A DNA stretch of 64,000 nucleotides from Haematococcus lacustris (GCA_030144725.1 JASKMD010000008.1:1406343-1470342); one strand, 5' to 3'; positions 42,336 through 55,146 are shown, counted from the first letter of the stretch. Made by a program: numbers and translations. Notes: a model not told the origin generated them from the sequence alone.

Positions 42336-45300
42336 ATGCATCCGTCAAGCCCGGCTGCGATGGGTCCGGCTGCGGGCCTTGCACCCAGCAAACTGAGTGT
42401 CAAGGCGGCGTTCGCGGGCACCTCGGTTCTGTTGACGGGCGCTACAGGCTACGTGGGCAGCCTGGTGCTTGAGCAGATTTTGCGTTGCTGTCCAGACGTC
42501 AAGCGTATCTACTGCCTCGTCCGGGGCAAACGGAAAGTTAATGCGGAGTTGCGAATGCGAAGGTCAGCAGGTCCACATCGCCCAGGGCCCGCCGAGAAGT
42601 TGCCGGGTGGGGGGGAGGGATGGGCGCCAGGCCGTGGGGTGTCACCTCACCCCTGCCTTGTCTGCACAATGTGCACCCTTACCATCTTCAAAAATCCACC
42701 TAAACAACACGACCCGGCCTGCCTCCTACCTCACCCCGCCCTATCTCGCCCCACTCACTCTCCCAGCACCACCCTTTGTGGCGCTGCTGCCCCGCTACAG
42801 GCTGCTGCACAGTGGGCTGTTCCACTTGGTGCGCGACCGCCCCGAGCTGCTGCGCAAGGTGGTGCTGCTGGAGGGCGACCTGCTGAGCGACAAGCCGCAC
42901 CTAGGGGTGGACCCAGGGGACCTGCCCTTCCCACCACCCAACGCGGCCCGGGCGCCTTGCCTGACACCAGTGCTGATAGACCCGCCCGGCCCCTCCTTAC
43001 CCACCCGGGGCTCCAGCCCCGATGACGAGGAGGACCCGGCCCTGCAAGCCATGTCCATGACCGGCGTGGCCCGCACTTTCAGCCTGTCGGCCACCAAGAG
43101 CCAGTCCTCCACACGCAGACCCTCTGAACTGGACGCACCCAGCCAGCACGCCCCGCCCCCCAGCATGACCCGCCGCACCCTCACGGCCCAGCAAAGCGTG
43201 ACCCAGCAGCAGAGTGTGATGCAGCTAACGCAGACGAGCAGCAGCAGGCTCCAGCAGGGGCTGGACATGGCACCCATGGGGCCTGGAGGGGCAGTGCCCA
43301 TGGCCTCGCTGCCAGGCATGATGTCGCAGGCAGCTGACTCGACCGCTTCCACCCCTGCAGTGGCACCACCCATGGGGAGCCCGGAAAGAAATGCATATGC
43401 GGCCAGCGTTGCGGCTGCAGCTAGGGTGGTGATGGAGGCGGTAGAGGTTCCCCCGGCGCCGGCACTTATGAAAGCCCAAGGCCCTGGCATTGCCTCTGGG
43501 CCCAGCGTGAAGGGGGAGCGGGACATGGTGTGGGATGGGGAGGGCCGAGGGGTGCGCGGCACGCTGGCCGACGTGCAGCGCGAGGCCCGGCTGGTGGCCA
43601 TACACTGCGCCGCCCGCATTGCCCTGGAGGACCCTGTGCAGGTGTCCCTGCGCCATAACTACGGGGTGGGTGGGGCGTGCAGGCCGTGGGTGCAGCATGG
43701 AGGCCGTGGGTGCAGCATGGGGAGCGAGCACTGGTGATGGCAGTAGTGTTGATGATGATGATGATGGTGATGATGATGGTGCTGGTGGTGATGGTAATGA
43801 TGCTGCTGCTGCAGGGCGCCCGCAGCCTGCTGGAGGTGCTGCGCTGCCTGCCCAACAAGGTCTGCCTGCTGCACGTGTCCACCGCCTTTGTCAACTGCTG
43901 CAAGCCCTTCCTCCCTGACGGCCTGGTGGAGGAGAAGCTGTACCCGCTGAAGTTTGGAGACCAGGAGGTGTCAGGGCTGAGGGGGCACAGCCAGGGTGAC
44001 CCGGCCGCTAGGGCAGGGGTGGCGGCAGGGGTAGGGGGGAGGAGACCAAGGTCAGGTAGGGTGAGGCCAAGGCAAGACCAGGGGGTAGGGGGAGTGCAGG
44101 GGGAAAGGACACCCTTCCCCTCCCCTCCCCCCCCAAGTGTAATAAATCACCCTTCCAGGGCCTTGCCACAACGACAGCATCTCCTACCTCTTCCTACCTC
44201 TACTGTCTCCTGCTCTTACACCTGCTGCCGTCCTGCTGCTGCCGTTGGCATCCCTGCTGGCCATGCTTGTGGTGCTGCCGCTGCCGCTGTCCCAGATGGC
44301 TAAGGTGGTGTGCCTGCTGGCTATGGTGTTGTGTGGCTCGGCAGATCAACCACAGCCAGGTGGTGGCAGACCTGATGGGAGCGCGGCTGCGCGACGCCCA
44401 GGCCCACGGCGAGTACCTGGCTCACAAGTGGGGCTTCCCCAACACATATGTAGGTCACACTCCCACCCCTCACTCCCGGGGCTAGGGTTAGGGATGAGGT
44501 TGAGGTTAGGGTTGAGTTAAGGGTTAGGGTTGGGCTAAACTAACTCACTAACCCAACCCCTGCAGGTCCTCCGCACCACCCTCCCCAGTAAGGCAGGGTC
44601 TCAACCCTGGGGCCGTGTGCAGGCAGCCAGACCAGGCCCATGGGCTCCCTTGCGCTCAGCCATGATACCGTCTGATGGTGTGTGATGGTGTGTGATGGTG
44701 CGGTGTGGTGCAGGTGCTGGGCAAGCATATGACTGAGCAGCTCATCTGCTCCGCCCACAGCCCCCAGCTGCCTGTGGCCATAGTGCGACCCTCCCTGGTG
44801 TCGGCAGTGGCGGGCCAGCCCTACCCTGGCTTTGTGGGCAACCTGGCAGGTGCGGGGGGAGGGCCAGGGGGTAGGGGCAAGGGGTGGAGGCAAGGGACGT
44901 GGCGGCAGGGCGTCTTACCTGCTTACCCTCTCCTTACCTGCTGCTGCGATGGCTCCCCCTGCCATGATGTCTTTGCCTACCTGCCAGCCACCCCTGCCCA
45001 GCTGCCTGGCCCCCTGCCCAGCTGCCTGGCCCCCCGTCCCTACCCAGCCGCCTGCCCTCATGCTTCTGCCTGCGCATGGCAGGTCCTAGCGGCTTCATGG
45101 TGGCGTTTGCCATGGGCTTCATGGTGCCTAACTCGCGTGCCTTCGCCCCCTTTCACCACATTGACGGGGTCCCTGGTGACATCTGCTCCTCCCTCATCAT
45201 CACCGCAGCAGCCGCCCTGCTGCAAGACACGCAGCAGGGGCTGCCCTCCCCCATCTACCCACCCCCTGCCCCTCCCCACCCCCCAGGCCTGGGTCCTGCA

Positions 45301-47238
45301 GCCCGGGCCGAGGGGCGGACGGACGCAGCGGGGGGCTGGGGAGGCTCAGGGGCAGGGGGGGTCATGGAGGGGGGAGGCCGGAGAGGCCTGCACCTCCCCT
45401 CCTCTCCTGCGCTACTCCAACAGCTGCCTAAGCCAGCCATATTCCACGCCGCCACCTCCAGCCTGCAGCCTATCTGCCACTTGGAGGTGGGCCAGCTGGG
45501 GTATGACTTCTTCCGCAAAAACCCTCCCAGGTTCAAGTTTGCGCGGTGAGTGGTGGCGGTGTTGGCAGGCCTAGGGTCTGGGTCTGGGCCGCTGCCAGCC
45601 ACAGCTGTGGCACCTCCACCTGCATCATGCATGGCTCACCAGCAGAAGGTGCTCAGCAGGGGGTGATGCCACTGCGCAGCAGCCAACAACAATGCTGCTG
45701 GGCCCTCCCCTCCCAACCCTGCATGCATGGCCTGTGCTGTGTTCCACAAGCCGGCACCACATCAGGGGGTGATGCCACTACACAGCCAGCAGCAGCTGTG
45801 ATGGTGTCCCCCCTCCCCCCTGCCAACCCCCTATCTGCCCCACCCCTCCTCGCACAGCTTAGCACAGCCCCCTCAGGCCTCCCTGCCCACCGTATCTGCT
45901 CAGAGTGGACCTCCCCCTCCTACACCTGCCCTCCTCCCCCAAACCCATGCCTCACCAACCACCCCTTCCTGCCTTGGCCCCCTGCCCTGCCCTCCCTGTC
46001 CTGCCCACCCCCTCCCCTGCTGTGCCATAACACAGCCTGTCGCCTGTCCCCCCTGCCCTGCCCTGCACAGCTACCACGACTTCCACCCTGACGACAGCCC
46101 GCCCGGCTGGAAGCTCAACTTCTCCAAGGCCTGGACGGGCTTCAAGGTCAAGTGCGCCGCCAAGCTGCTGGGCTGCCTAGGGCACCAGGGGGAGGCGCGG
46201 CGCCTGGTCAACGGCTTCGCCATGTTTGACCAGGAGATGGACCCCAAGAACGACTTTTCGCTGGTGTTCAGGTCAGGGCTCAAACAGTGCCCTGCCTATG
46301 GTTTGAGCAGGCGGGCACACCAGGCACTGACCGGGCAGCGGGCATGCTGGGAGACATCTGGCTTGAGGGAAGCCCCGCCTAGCTGGCCTGCTGCCCGGAA
46401 CCTTTGACAGGGTGCTCCTGTAGGGTGCAGGCAGGCCTGAACGACGCGGTGGGTGAGGGGTGTTTGAGCCGCCCGCATGGGATACCTGACTGGGTCATCT
46501 TCACTGCTGCCTGCCTGCCAGCTTGCCTGACTGACGGACCTGCACAACCTCCAGCCCTCACTGTGCTCACTGGCCCAGACCTCATCCCTACACCACCCCT
46601 TTGACTGAGCCGCCCCCCCACCCGCCAACCCTACCTTGCCTGCCCCTGTCCTCCTGCCCCTACCTTGCCTGCCCCTGTCCTCCTGCCCCTACCTTGCCTG
46701 CCCCTGTCCTCCTGCCCCTACCCTGCTTGCCCGTCTGCAGTGTGAAGAACGCGTTGTTCCTGGAAGCACGGCTTGTGGAGGCAGAGCGGGCGGAGTTCCC
46801 TGTAGTATGGCGCGGCTCCTGGACTGACTACGCACAGACCTACATGGTGCGTGGCCCATGCTCCCATGCTTGCCAGCCATGAGATCCATGCTTGCCATGA
46901 AATCCCATGCTTGCCAGCCATGAGATGGGGCGGCAGGTGATGGTGTCGTGCGTCGACTGCGAGACTGGGGTCTGTTGAGGTGTGCATGCACCGCCACACC
47001 CTGCCCACCACAAGCTGCTGCTGTGTCCCTCATCTGCTGCCTCCTCCCTTGTCTGCTGCCGCCACACTGCTGCTGGTGCCCATGGGGTGTGCACCTTGTG
47101 GTGCCCATGGGGTGTGCACCTTGTGGGCTGGGGCGTGCTGGTCGGCAGGCTGGCGTGTCCAAGCTGTACCTGGGGATGGACATCCCTGCGGAGCGCGGCC
47201 ACGGCTTCGTGCACATCCCTGACCGCCGTATCAACTGA
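42336..47238 (+). CDS. Fatty acyl-CoA reductase (alcohol-forming), NAD-binding_4 plus FAR_C
   Basis: The start ATG at 42336 gives MHPSSPAAMGPAAG. Exons (approximate): 42336-42561, 42800-43670, 43815-43966, 44345-44450, 44714-44849, 45081-45548, 46070-46271, 46740-46844 and 47151-47238. The Rossmann motif TGATGYVG is at residues 34-41 and is followed by RIYCLVRGK. Then come VVLLEGDLL, a long insertion, AIHCAARIALED, and LHVSTAFVNC (the Ser/Thr region). The catalytic Tyr-x3-Lys is formed as NTY/VLGKHMTEQL across an intron. VAIVRPSLV follows, and the C-terminal FAR domain includes NPPRFKFARYHDFHPDD and FVHIPDRRIN before TGA. The enzyme reduces activated fatty acids to primary alcohols with NADPH, for wax or ether-lipid synthesis. 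The insertion of about 210 Ser/Gln/Pro-rich residues (about 42905-43560) inside the NAD-binding domain is not typical of the family. Confidence 0.93.
44480..44560. repeat. Degenerate telomere-like TTAGGG repeats
   Basis: Repeated ggttaggg/gggttgag(t)taagggttagggttggg in an intron of the FAR gene; imperfect and short. Confidence 0.7.
46620..46738. repeat. 30-bp minisatellite, four units, FAR intron
   Basis: Four copies of taccttgcctgcccctgtcctcctgcccc or close variants end directly at the polypyrimidine/acceptor region of the exon that begins at about 46740. Confidence 0.88.
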
Positions 47239-48163
47239 GCGGACCCAGTGCAACCCTCAGTTACTCCAAGGCCATGAAGGCCCTGTCAGCTGCCCCGCCA
47301 GGCTGCTTGTGGCGGACCAGGAGCGGTGATGTTGCCCCAGCTGCCAGCCCCATGTTCATGGGCCACATTGACCTGAATTGAGCATAGAGCATTGCATTGG
47401 GGTGAGCAGAGCATGTGTTACACTGCGTGACTACATCACGTCTGGGCAGCTAGCTCCCGGATAGGCGCGACACCCACACAGTTCAGGATATGCTATTGAT
47501 GTGTTGGATTTAGCCTACCTGCGCACCCTTGCTGATATGCATCTGTTTCTAGACTGGCCTTCTGTTAGCTCACCCTGGCATTTGCTCATTTGCAGAGCAT
47601 CAGGAATGAATGGCGCATCACTGGCTCAATGGTCTGGTTGTCGCGTCGAAATTAGCGTGTGTGCTTGATTGTTGAATGCGACGGGAGGTCCTTCGAATCA
47701 CGGTTAGTTGTCCAAACTGCGAGTTTACGAGCACAGTTTAGTAGCTAAGCAGCCCACATTGTAATGCATTTGGTGCCGTTGACTGACGCTTGCTTTCCCA
47801 AGAGAAGCGGAAAGGGGTTCGGGTTAGGTATAGGGTTAGGGTTAGAAAAACAACTACCGCACCTAACATGCCAGCCCATCTGTGAGGTAGTTTGTTAGCA
47901 AGCAACGCCTCCTGGCAGACAAGTTGGTCTCGTGGAGCGCCTGTGCCCTCACGTTCGCCTACTTTTCCTGAATGGCATTCGTGTACGCGGATTGGCATGT
48001 ATCGCACAAAGCTTTGGAGTAGCGGCAGATATAAAAGTGGAACTTGCGCACTAACCAGTGGGTGCAGGACATTTCGTGTGTGCTATCTTTGCTGGACATT
48101 TCACGACAACTCCTTTCAATCCATTCGCAGAACCAACAGGCCACTGCGTTACTTAACCGTTGC
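47239..48163. other. Intergenic region between FAR and the coiled-coil gene
   Basis: Two same-strand genes flank about 0.9 kb. A short telomere-like run (gggttaggtatagggttagggttag) lies at 47818-47848. The promoter of the downstream gene is presumably here. No other feature seen. Confidence 0.5.
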
Positions 48164-51100
48164 ATGGCGCAGTTCAGCCCACATCGGCCCGCGCTAGCGT
48201 GGTATTCAGATTTGAGTAAAGCCAAGGTGTGGCACCAGCACCTGGGAGCAGTTAGGGCGAGGTGTCAATGTACCGGGAGTTCACGGTGGCTCTACATGGC
48301 GTGCACAGAACGATGGGCTCGTCGGTCTTAAAGCTCGTGCTACAATCCAGGATCTGTTGGAAAGGATTAATGGTATGTTTCCCATTCCTTCAGCGCTGTA
48401 CATGCACTACAGTACTAACATATTACAGCATCTCTCCCTCCATCCCTTTGCAGACCCAAACGCTGATGAGCAAGCACTGGTGCCATCGAGTCCCCGCTCA
48501 GTCGAAGCTTGTTTTAGACTAGGCTTGGACCCCCATGACCTGCAATACCACCCTGTGAAGTGGTATGCAAAGAAGGAAGACGTCGACAGTGACGTGACAC
48601 ATGCACGCTTTGAGCGCTTTGAGTATGTTCGCCAGGAACGCCTGCGGGCCCTCATTGAGCAACGCAAGTAAGTTCACCATGCACCATGGGATAGGGTGGG
48701 GGTTGAGTCCAAAGCAGGCGCCTTACCCTGTGACCACGTGACACAATGATATTGCTGCAGTCACTGGGCAAAGACAGTCAAGCCAAGCCCTATGCAGAAG
48801 CACCCGCACAAGTGTGAGCAGCAGTGTGCTGCCGCATGCAAGCCTTCTTGCCCGCATGCTGAGCTTGCAGACAGCTAGTGGATGAGGGTTGGCAACCCGC
48901 TGACCAGCGGGGCTTCCAAGGCCTGGGAACCTCCACCTTGCGGAGGGAGGCCAGCGGCGGCAATGCAGCCAGCAGTTCCATGGTGGAGCAGGTAGGAGCA
49001 GCAGCCTGGTCTGCAGAGTTACTTGGGCTAGTGACTTGGATGGCAGCCCATGCCCCATGGCCTTTGAGGACCATGCATGGATAGCCCAGCAGCTCAAAGT
49101 GGAACAGCCATTGCCAGGGGCAGCAGCTGGTCCCAGCACATCACTTAAGCAGCCCCGAGCGACAAGGCAGTGGGGTGTAAATCCTTTAGGGCTTCCTGGA
49201 TGGGTAAAGCAGGCTGTGCAGCGCAGCGGCAGCACCATCGTCTGCCCCCTGCACTTGGCGTTTGCAGGAGAAGCAGCGGCTGGAGGTGCTGAAACGCCGC
49301 CAGGAAAAGGACCTCCAGCAACTGGTGAGAAAGGAGCACTGGGTTAGGGTGGGCACAAAGCAGGTGCCTGACCCTCAGGCGGTGTCACCCGCGTGATGGC
49401 TGGCAGAGGTGCCAGGTCTGATGTGCCCACACTTCTTCCTGGGGCCATGTGGTCCTCAGGCTTGGGCTGATCATGGCAAAGCACCTCTTGCAGCTGCAGC
49501 CTGGATGTGCTTGCTATTAACAGCACCTTGGCCCTCAACCTTGAGCCTTCATTGCAATCGAACACACTAATTGTGAACCACTACAAAACAGTGTTTTTGT
49601 CTGTGTGGAGTTCCCATCGCATGGCATGCACATGGCCTATACATGGCATACACATGGTCACGGTCGCCTACCACCTACAGCATTGCCTGACCCCTTTGAC
49701 AGGGCGATGCATAGAGTTGGCATGACAAAACATGCACTAAGCGTAAGCTGATGCCAGCTCTGATGGGGGGGGGCACACACTACTGTGCCTCAGCAGGCTA
49801 CTGCTGCTGGGCTGTATGTGGCTTGTCTCGCAGCCGCTTGTAGCCCAGGCCAGGGTACTCCTTGCCCTTGGCTGGCAGCGCTCCCTGGTCTGGCCAGAAG
49901 CACAGCTCCAGTGGGCGCCACCTGCTCTCCCCAATGCGCTGCATGTTCAGCGCTGCATTGCAGTCCCTGTCTACCCACCTGCCTGGCTGTGGTGGGGGTT
50001 TGGCTTTAGCAGCCTTGCCCTGGGCCTTGCCTTTGCCCTTGGTGGGCTGGCTGGGCTCAGCTGCCTCTGGCTCAGCCTTCTTCTTGATCATTTCTTCTTG
50101 ATGACTAGGGTCAACAAGGGGTTACACAGAGTCGCAATAGGGTCTGCAAACCTCACACGTTGTCACACATCCTAGGATGCAGCGATGGCAAGATCAGTGC
50201 CAGATAGAGCCAGGGGCTAATCACCACCGCTGCCACTGTTGCTCAGGCAGCCAATGCTGCTGAGCAGGGTCATGTGGGGTGTTTCATCAGCCATCTCCTT
50301 ATGCCTTACCCTTGGTACCAGCCCAGGGGGCACCAGGGGCCCCTATCTCCAGCGATTGCCTGCATGGTCAGGTGTGGGGTCCTTGGTGCAGTGTGTTGTG
50401 GCGTGAGGTGTGGCTCATGTGTGTGTGTGTGTGTGTGCCCTGCTTCACCCCAGCAGCCCTGGCCTTGTGCAGGTTAACCACGAGCTGTCTCGCAAAGAAC
50501 TTGCTGAGCGCCAGCAGCGCAAGGTGGAGGAGCTGGAGCGGCGCAATCAGGAGCTGCAGCGCCAGCGCCTGGAGCAGGAGGCGGCGCGCTCGGCCAAGCA
50601 GCGTGAGATAGAGCTGCTGAAGGTAAGCCACCAGCCAATGACACCACTGGCGCAAGCACAAGGCTGCACAGGAGGTGTGCAAGGTGCCTTCACAGCATGC
50701 AGTTGAGAGCTGACGCAGTTGGAATGGTGCATAGCACACACTGTACATTGTGCTATAGGCCACTGCTGGTGGGCAGTCTTGTAGCCGCCTGTAGCCCAGG
50801 TCAGAGTACTCTATGGCCGTTATATGGCATCGTGGGCACTCATTTTGTTTGCCTCATTAGCTTCAGCTTAGTTGCCTTGGCACCACACCCAACCTGTTGC
50901 CGCCACACGGGTCCTGCTGGTGGTACCTTCACAGCATCTTCCTGACCATTGTGAGAACCCCTGTGGCGTGCATCCATGCACCCCTTCAGCCGGGGCAACC
51001 CACCGCCAGGCTCTGGACCCCCTCCCCTTCCCGCAGCCCTAACCTCCCTGGCCACCTGAAGCCATAGGCACCCCTGTGGCGTGTGGCTAGGCAGTTCCCA

Positions 51101-54100
51101 GTGACTGCCAGTGTGCAGGGACCCCTCAGCCGCAAGGTGCATTGTTGACCTGTGAGGTGAAATCCTGCTGTGCTCACCATGTCACAGCCACCACCACCCC
51201 TGGCTGCCTCACCCTCAGCAGCTGGGAGTCCTGGCTGCAGGCTGCGGAGGAGCAGGAGCTGCTGCGCAAGGCCCGGCTGCAGGCTGAGGAGCGCAACCAG
51301 TGGGTGGCTAAGGCGTTGGGGACAGGAGCTGGGAGGTGTAGCTTGCATGGAGATCTATCAGGCAGCCGTCCAGGGCTGCTGCTCTCATCCAATCTGCCAC
51401 TAAGGCAGTGTGCAGCAGCGTTTTACAAGGGTGCAAAAGTGCAACCAGATGTCAGAGCAGGCAAAGTGGGAGGTGTACACATGCACACTGACAGCTGCTG
51501 CTCACAAGGGAAACAAAGTGCAATAAGATGTCAAGGCAGGCAAAGTGGGAGGTGTACACATGCACACTGGTAGCTGCTGCTCGTGACCCGGCCAAAACAC
51601 ATGACCAGCCAAGGGTCCGGTACCTCCAGGCGCTGCTGCGTGAAGGTGGCTGTGTGTTGTGGTCCAGGACTCAGCACAGCAGCTTGCCCTTGAGCTAGCT
51701 GTCGGGGCCATGTCAGGAGTGATCAGCTGTGTAGCATTGGGCCTCAGTGTTAGTTTAGGCCAAAGCAGTGCCCAGTTTAGCCTAAGGCCTCTTCAGCACT
51801 GAGGCCTGTGATTGACATTGAACAGTGCTGGGCTGAGTGCTCAAATGCTTTTTGTCCCATGGCTGCAGGCATGACAGACGGATGGCTGCCGAGAAGGCAG
51901 AGCAAGAGAAGGCGATGAAGCGGAAGGCAGCCCAGGACGACCTTGAGAGGCGGCAGAAGGCAGAGGAGGCGCGCAGGCAGACTGACGCCATCCTGGCTGC
52001 GCAGGTGCAGCCCTGCACTCTCCTCTGCACCACCAGCTGTAGGGGAGGGGTTCTGCTTGGCTGAGGTGAAGTTCAATGCTGGGTGGAGGTTTGAAGCCAG
52101 GCTCGACTCTATGCTTGCAGGCAGTCAGTGCTAGCAGCGGGGACAGTCAGTCAGCCAGGTGCTGTGGCTGGCTCAGGTGTCCCTGCCTGTCACTGGCTGC
52201 CACTCACAGGCAGAGGAGGTGCGGCTGCGGCGCCTGGACATGGACAAGCGTGATGCGGAGCGGGAGAAGCGGCTGCAACAGGTGCAGGGCGGCCAACAAG
52301 CACCCCTGACCTGCTGCCCTGGTAGCAGGGGTACATGCAGGGTTATAGCTGGGCTGGTCAATGCTGGGAGGCTGTGCTGGGGGTTGGCCTCGTGACCTGG
52401 TGCCACTGGCCTCCTTCGGAGCCTGAGCTAAAGAGGTCGCCATGGAGTGGGTCGCCGGTTGTTTCCGCTGTAGGAGCGACCATCTGCCTCTAGTACAAGG
52501 AATCCTTCACAGGAGCGGAACAAGGGATGTCCCGTGTGCTGCACAGCCCTGAAGCCGTGTGTCTGGCTGCAGGAGCTCAAGCAACGCACGCTGGCCAACA
52601 TTGAGAAGCGCAAGAAAGCGGATTTACGGATCCAGAGCGCCTTGGACCAGGTCCGCGGCTGTCAGCTGCCGGCTCAAGAGACATGTGCTCTCAACCTTAC
52701 CCTCCTGACCGCCCCTTTGCACTGCAGCCCCAGCCAGACTTGTGATCAGTCTCCACTCCAGGAGGCTCTCTCACAGTCGCAGTGTTTCACCAGCCATCTC
52801 CTCATGCCATTTACGGCACGTTACCAGCACACCATGTTGCCTGCTCAGCTCATGGGCTCAGGGGCTCATCGGCTCAGGGGATGCCACCAACAGCACGTCC
52901 CTCACTTTCACGGTTGACTTTCATAGAGTGATACACAATGAGGTAGTACAAGTCAGTACTAGCACGAACCATGTGTGGCACCCACCCATCTATGGCACAC
53001 ACTACTGCAAGCACACACTATGGCACACACTACTGCGAGTCCAATCAGGCCACCCAGCACCTGAGTGCTTGTCCATGTGCTTCACTGCATGCCCATGCAC
53101 CTGCAGCGCCATCCTCCCCTTGCCTTTGTAGTCTATGCCTATGGCTGGCTGGCGGCCCACTGCCCAGCTGGCTTGTGCCATCCCATGCCATCGACAGCAC
53201 TGCTCTGCTGCAGGCCAGGTGTTGTGTGCACCCTTGCGTGCAGAATGCCCAGCTGGTGCAGCAGAAGCGGTCCACGTTCATGGCGCGCGAGGCTGAGGCA
53301 GCAGTCCGGCGCAAGGAGTTGGAAGAGGTGCGGTGTGGGTGTGTGCCCTGTTTTATTGCTGTGCCCAGCTGCCTGTCGGCTGCTGCTGCTGTCACCTGCA
53401 TGCATTCAGGGCTTCTGTGTGTTGCTGCGTATGCTGATGCTGTTGCATAGATCCGGCTGCGACAAGAAGAACAGAAGCGGCAAGAGGAGCTGCGGAGGGA
53501 GCGCGATCGTCACGACAAGTACATGTGAGTGCCCACTCCAGCTCCCCCATGCCTTGGTCGCTCTCGTGCCGGAGCAGTGTGTGGAAACCTCTGACTGAGA
53601 ACGTTGCTGCACGTCTCGGCAGCTGTGGAGGGTCTGAGGGGAGCGCACGAGGGCAGTGACGTGTAGCCCAGGCGCGCAGTGCACCGCGTGGGAGCACAGT
53701 GGGAGCTCAGCTATGCGGTGACCTGCGCAATGCTTCTAACAGGTCTGCCGTAGAGATGGAGGCGCAGCGCCGTGCCAGCATCAAAGCCCGCGCGGAGGAG
53801 AAGGAGCGCATGCTGTCCGAGCTGTATGAGAAGCGGCGCAAGGAGAACGACCTGAAGCGGGTTGAGCAGGACTTCCAGCTCAAACTGCGGCTGGACAAGG
53901 TAGGGTTAGGACAAGGGAGGGCAGGCGGACCGCGGACCGCGAGCACAAGGGTGAACAGAGTGAACGAGGTTGTATACGGACGAGTCTGCCCCACACAGCA
54001 TCCCATGTGAAGCTGTACAGCAGCCACGTATACGTATACTGTGTGATATCTGGCTGACGGCCATGTCCTGATCCTGTTCTTACATGAGACAATGGTGCTT

Positions 54101-54490
54101 GATGTGCAGGTGGACGCCATGCAAAAGACGTCTCTGTACCAGCGCCAGGAGCTGCTGGCCAAGATCTTGCAGGTGGGGCCAATGATGCAGGGCGCCAGGG
54201 CAGCTTGGCACTGTCTGCAGGGCAGGATGCCAGGGAGGGGCTGCAGGCTGCCTGGCAAGTACCCATCTGGCCTCTGTCAAAGCGGGCAGCAGCAGGTCCA
54301 ACCACCCCAAAAAACACTAGGCTCTACCCTGCACCCTCTCCACTCGCTTTCCCTGCACCTACTTGTTGTATGCGATTAATGCAGTGGCATAGTCGCTAGC
54401 GTGCCTTCAACCCTCCCTGCCCTGCCATGCTTTCCCCTCTCTGTCCCATCCATCAGATAACCCTTTGACACAATGTGGGCCACTAACTGT

Positions 54491-54530
<40 letters not shown>

Positions 54531-55146
54531 TTAGGAGTATGAGAAGACACGCAGCCTGATGCGTGATCGCACCGAGCTGCAGCGCCAGCGCAAAATGACC
54601 AACATGCAGAGCAGCATGCAGCGCCAGGCAATCTCCCAGGTGGGCCTACCACCCCTGCCACCCAGCTGAGCCATCCAAGATCATCATTGTCATCATACAT
54701 GGCATCGCTGCCTGCCTGGCTTGCTGCAATATTTGTATCACACAAACACAGCATGTTGTGCCATGTGTCCTGACATGCTGTGATTGACAATGTCTGGCAC
54801 ATGGCATGCAAGGGTAAGCTCTTTTAAGTAACACAAACAGGGAAGAAGATGGCTGACACCGCTGACGCCGTCAGCCATTAGGCTGCTTGGTTGCAATCCT
54901 TATCTGATAGGGGAAGTAGAACAAGCAGAAAGCAGCACGGCATGGGTCAGCTTCCTTGACTTTGTTTTCTACACAATGCCAGCTGATGCTGCGAATGACA
55001 TGTAGCTGCGGCTGTGTTGTTGTTGCGGTTTGCAGGTGATGGATGCATTGAAGAGCAGCAAGGGCATGAGGGTGTTGGCGCAGGGCGGAGGCCAGATCAA
55101 CATCAACCAGCTGCTGGGCTCCGTGCGGCCCTCCACCGCATACTGA
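48164..55146 (+). CDS. Charged coiled-coil protein, function unknown (possible flagellar/cytoskeletal)
   Basis: The proposed start is ATG 48164 (MAQFSPHRPALAWYSDLS); the first two small exons are uncertain. From 48454 the exons are secure by frame: 48454-48668, 48875-48990, 49268-49324, 50472-50621, 51241-51299, 51870-52004, 52210-52280, 52572-52650, 53242-53328, 53451-53523, 53743-53899, 54110-54170, 54535-54639 and 55036-55146. The N-terminal part has CFRLGLDPHDLQYHPVKWY and ARFERFEYVRQERLRALIEQ. The remainder is continuous Glu/Lys/Arg/Gln-rich heptad-like helix (KVEELERRNQELQRQRLEQE; RKENDLKRVEQDFQLKLRL). It ends in a small conserved-looking tail (LAQGGGQINI, then SVRPSTAY). No catalytic motif is seen. 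The layout resembles axonemal or centriolar coiled-coil proteins, but I cannot name a family. An antisense Fanzor-like copy lies in the intron before 50472. Confidence 0.75.
49575..50100 (-). mobile_element. Fanzor-like element 3' half, copy G, intronic and antisense
   Basis: The minus-strand frame from ATG 50091 starts MIKKKAEPEAAEPSQPTKGK and reaches GRWVDRDCNAALNMQRIGES, then PLELCFWPDQGALPAKGKEY and a stop near 49796, without internal stops. The conserved 3' tail follows, at lower coordinates to about 49575. This is the best-kept C-terminal half besides copy A. The region corresponding to the 5' part of copy A is absent. Confidence 0.7.
49640..49795 (-). ncRNA. Candidate guide-RNA-like 3' segment of copy G
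   Basis: Same position and order of blocks as in copies A and B. The AGCTG/CAGCT stem is kept at 49746-49759, with the loop reading GCAT on the element strand instead of TCAT. The ggtcaggcaat.ctgtaggtggtaggcg block is present near 49665-49695. Confidence 0.3.
50418..50437. repeat. (GT)n microsatellite
   Basis: About ten GT units inside the pyrimidine-poor part of an intron of the coiled-coil gene. Confidence 0.9.
51425..51583. repeat. Tandem duplication, about 75 bp, two units
   Basis: The block ...gatgtca.(a)g.caggcaaagtgggaggtgtacacatgcacactg..agctgctgctc appears twice in succession in an intron of the coiled-coil gene, with few differences. Confidence 0.85.
53071..53190. repeat. Second copy of the intronic dispersed repeat
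   Basis: Matches 13397-13515 in the same orientation. It is again in an intron, shortly upstream of the acceptor of the exon starting 53242. Confidence 0.75.
54492..54533. repeat. (CTGC)n array at a 3' splice site
   Basis: About ten ctgc units run directly into the acceptor 'ctttag' of the exon that starts at 54535, where they serve as the pyrimidine-rich tract. Confidence 0.88.

Noticed and set aside
54494..54532. (CTGC)n run as a coding repeat
   Set aside because: It ends exactly at an acceptor AG and is out of phase with the flanking coiled-coil exons.
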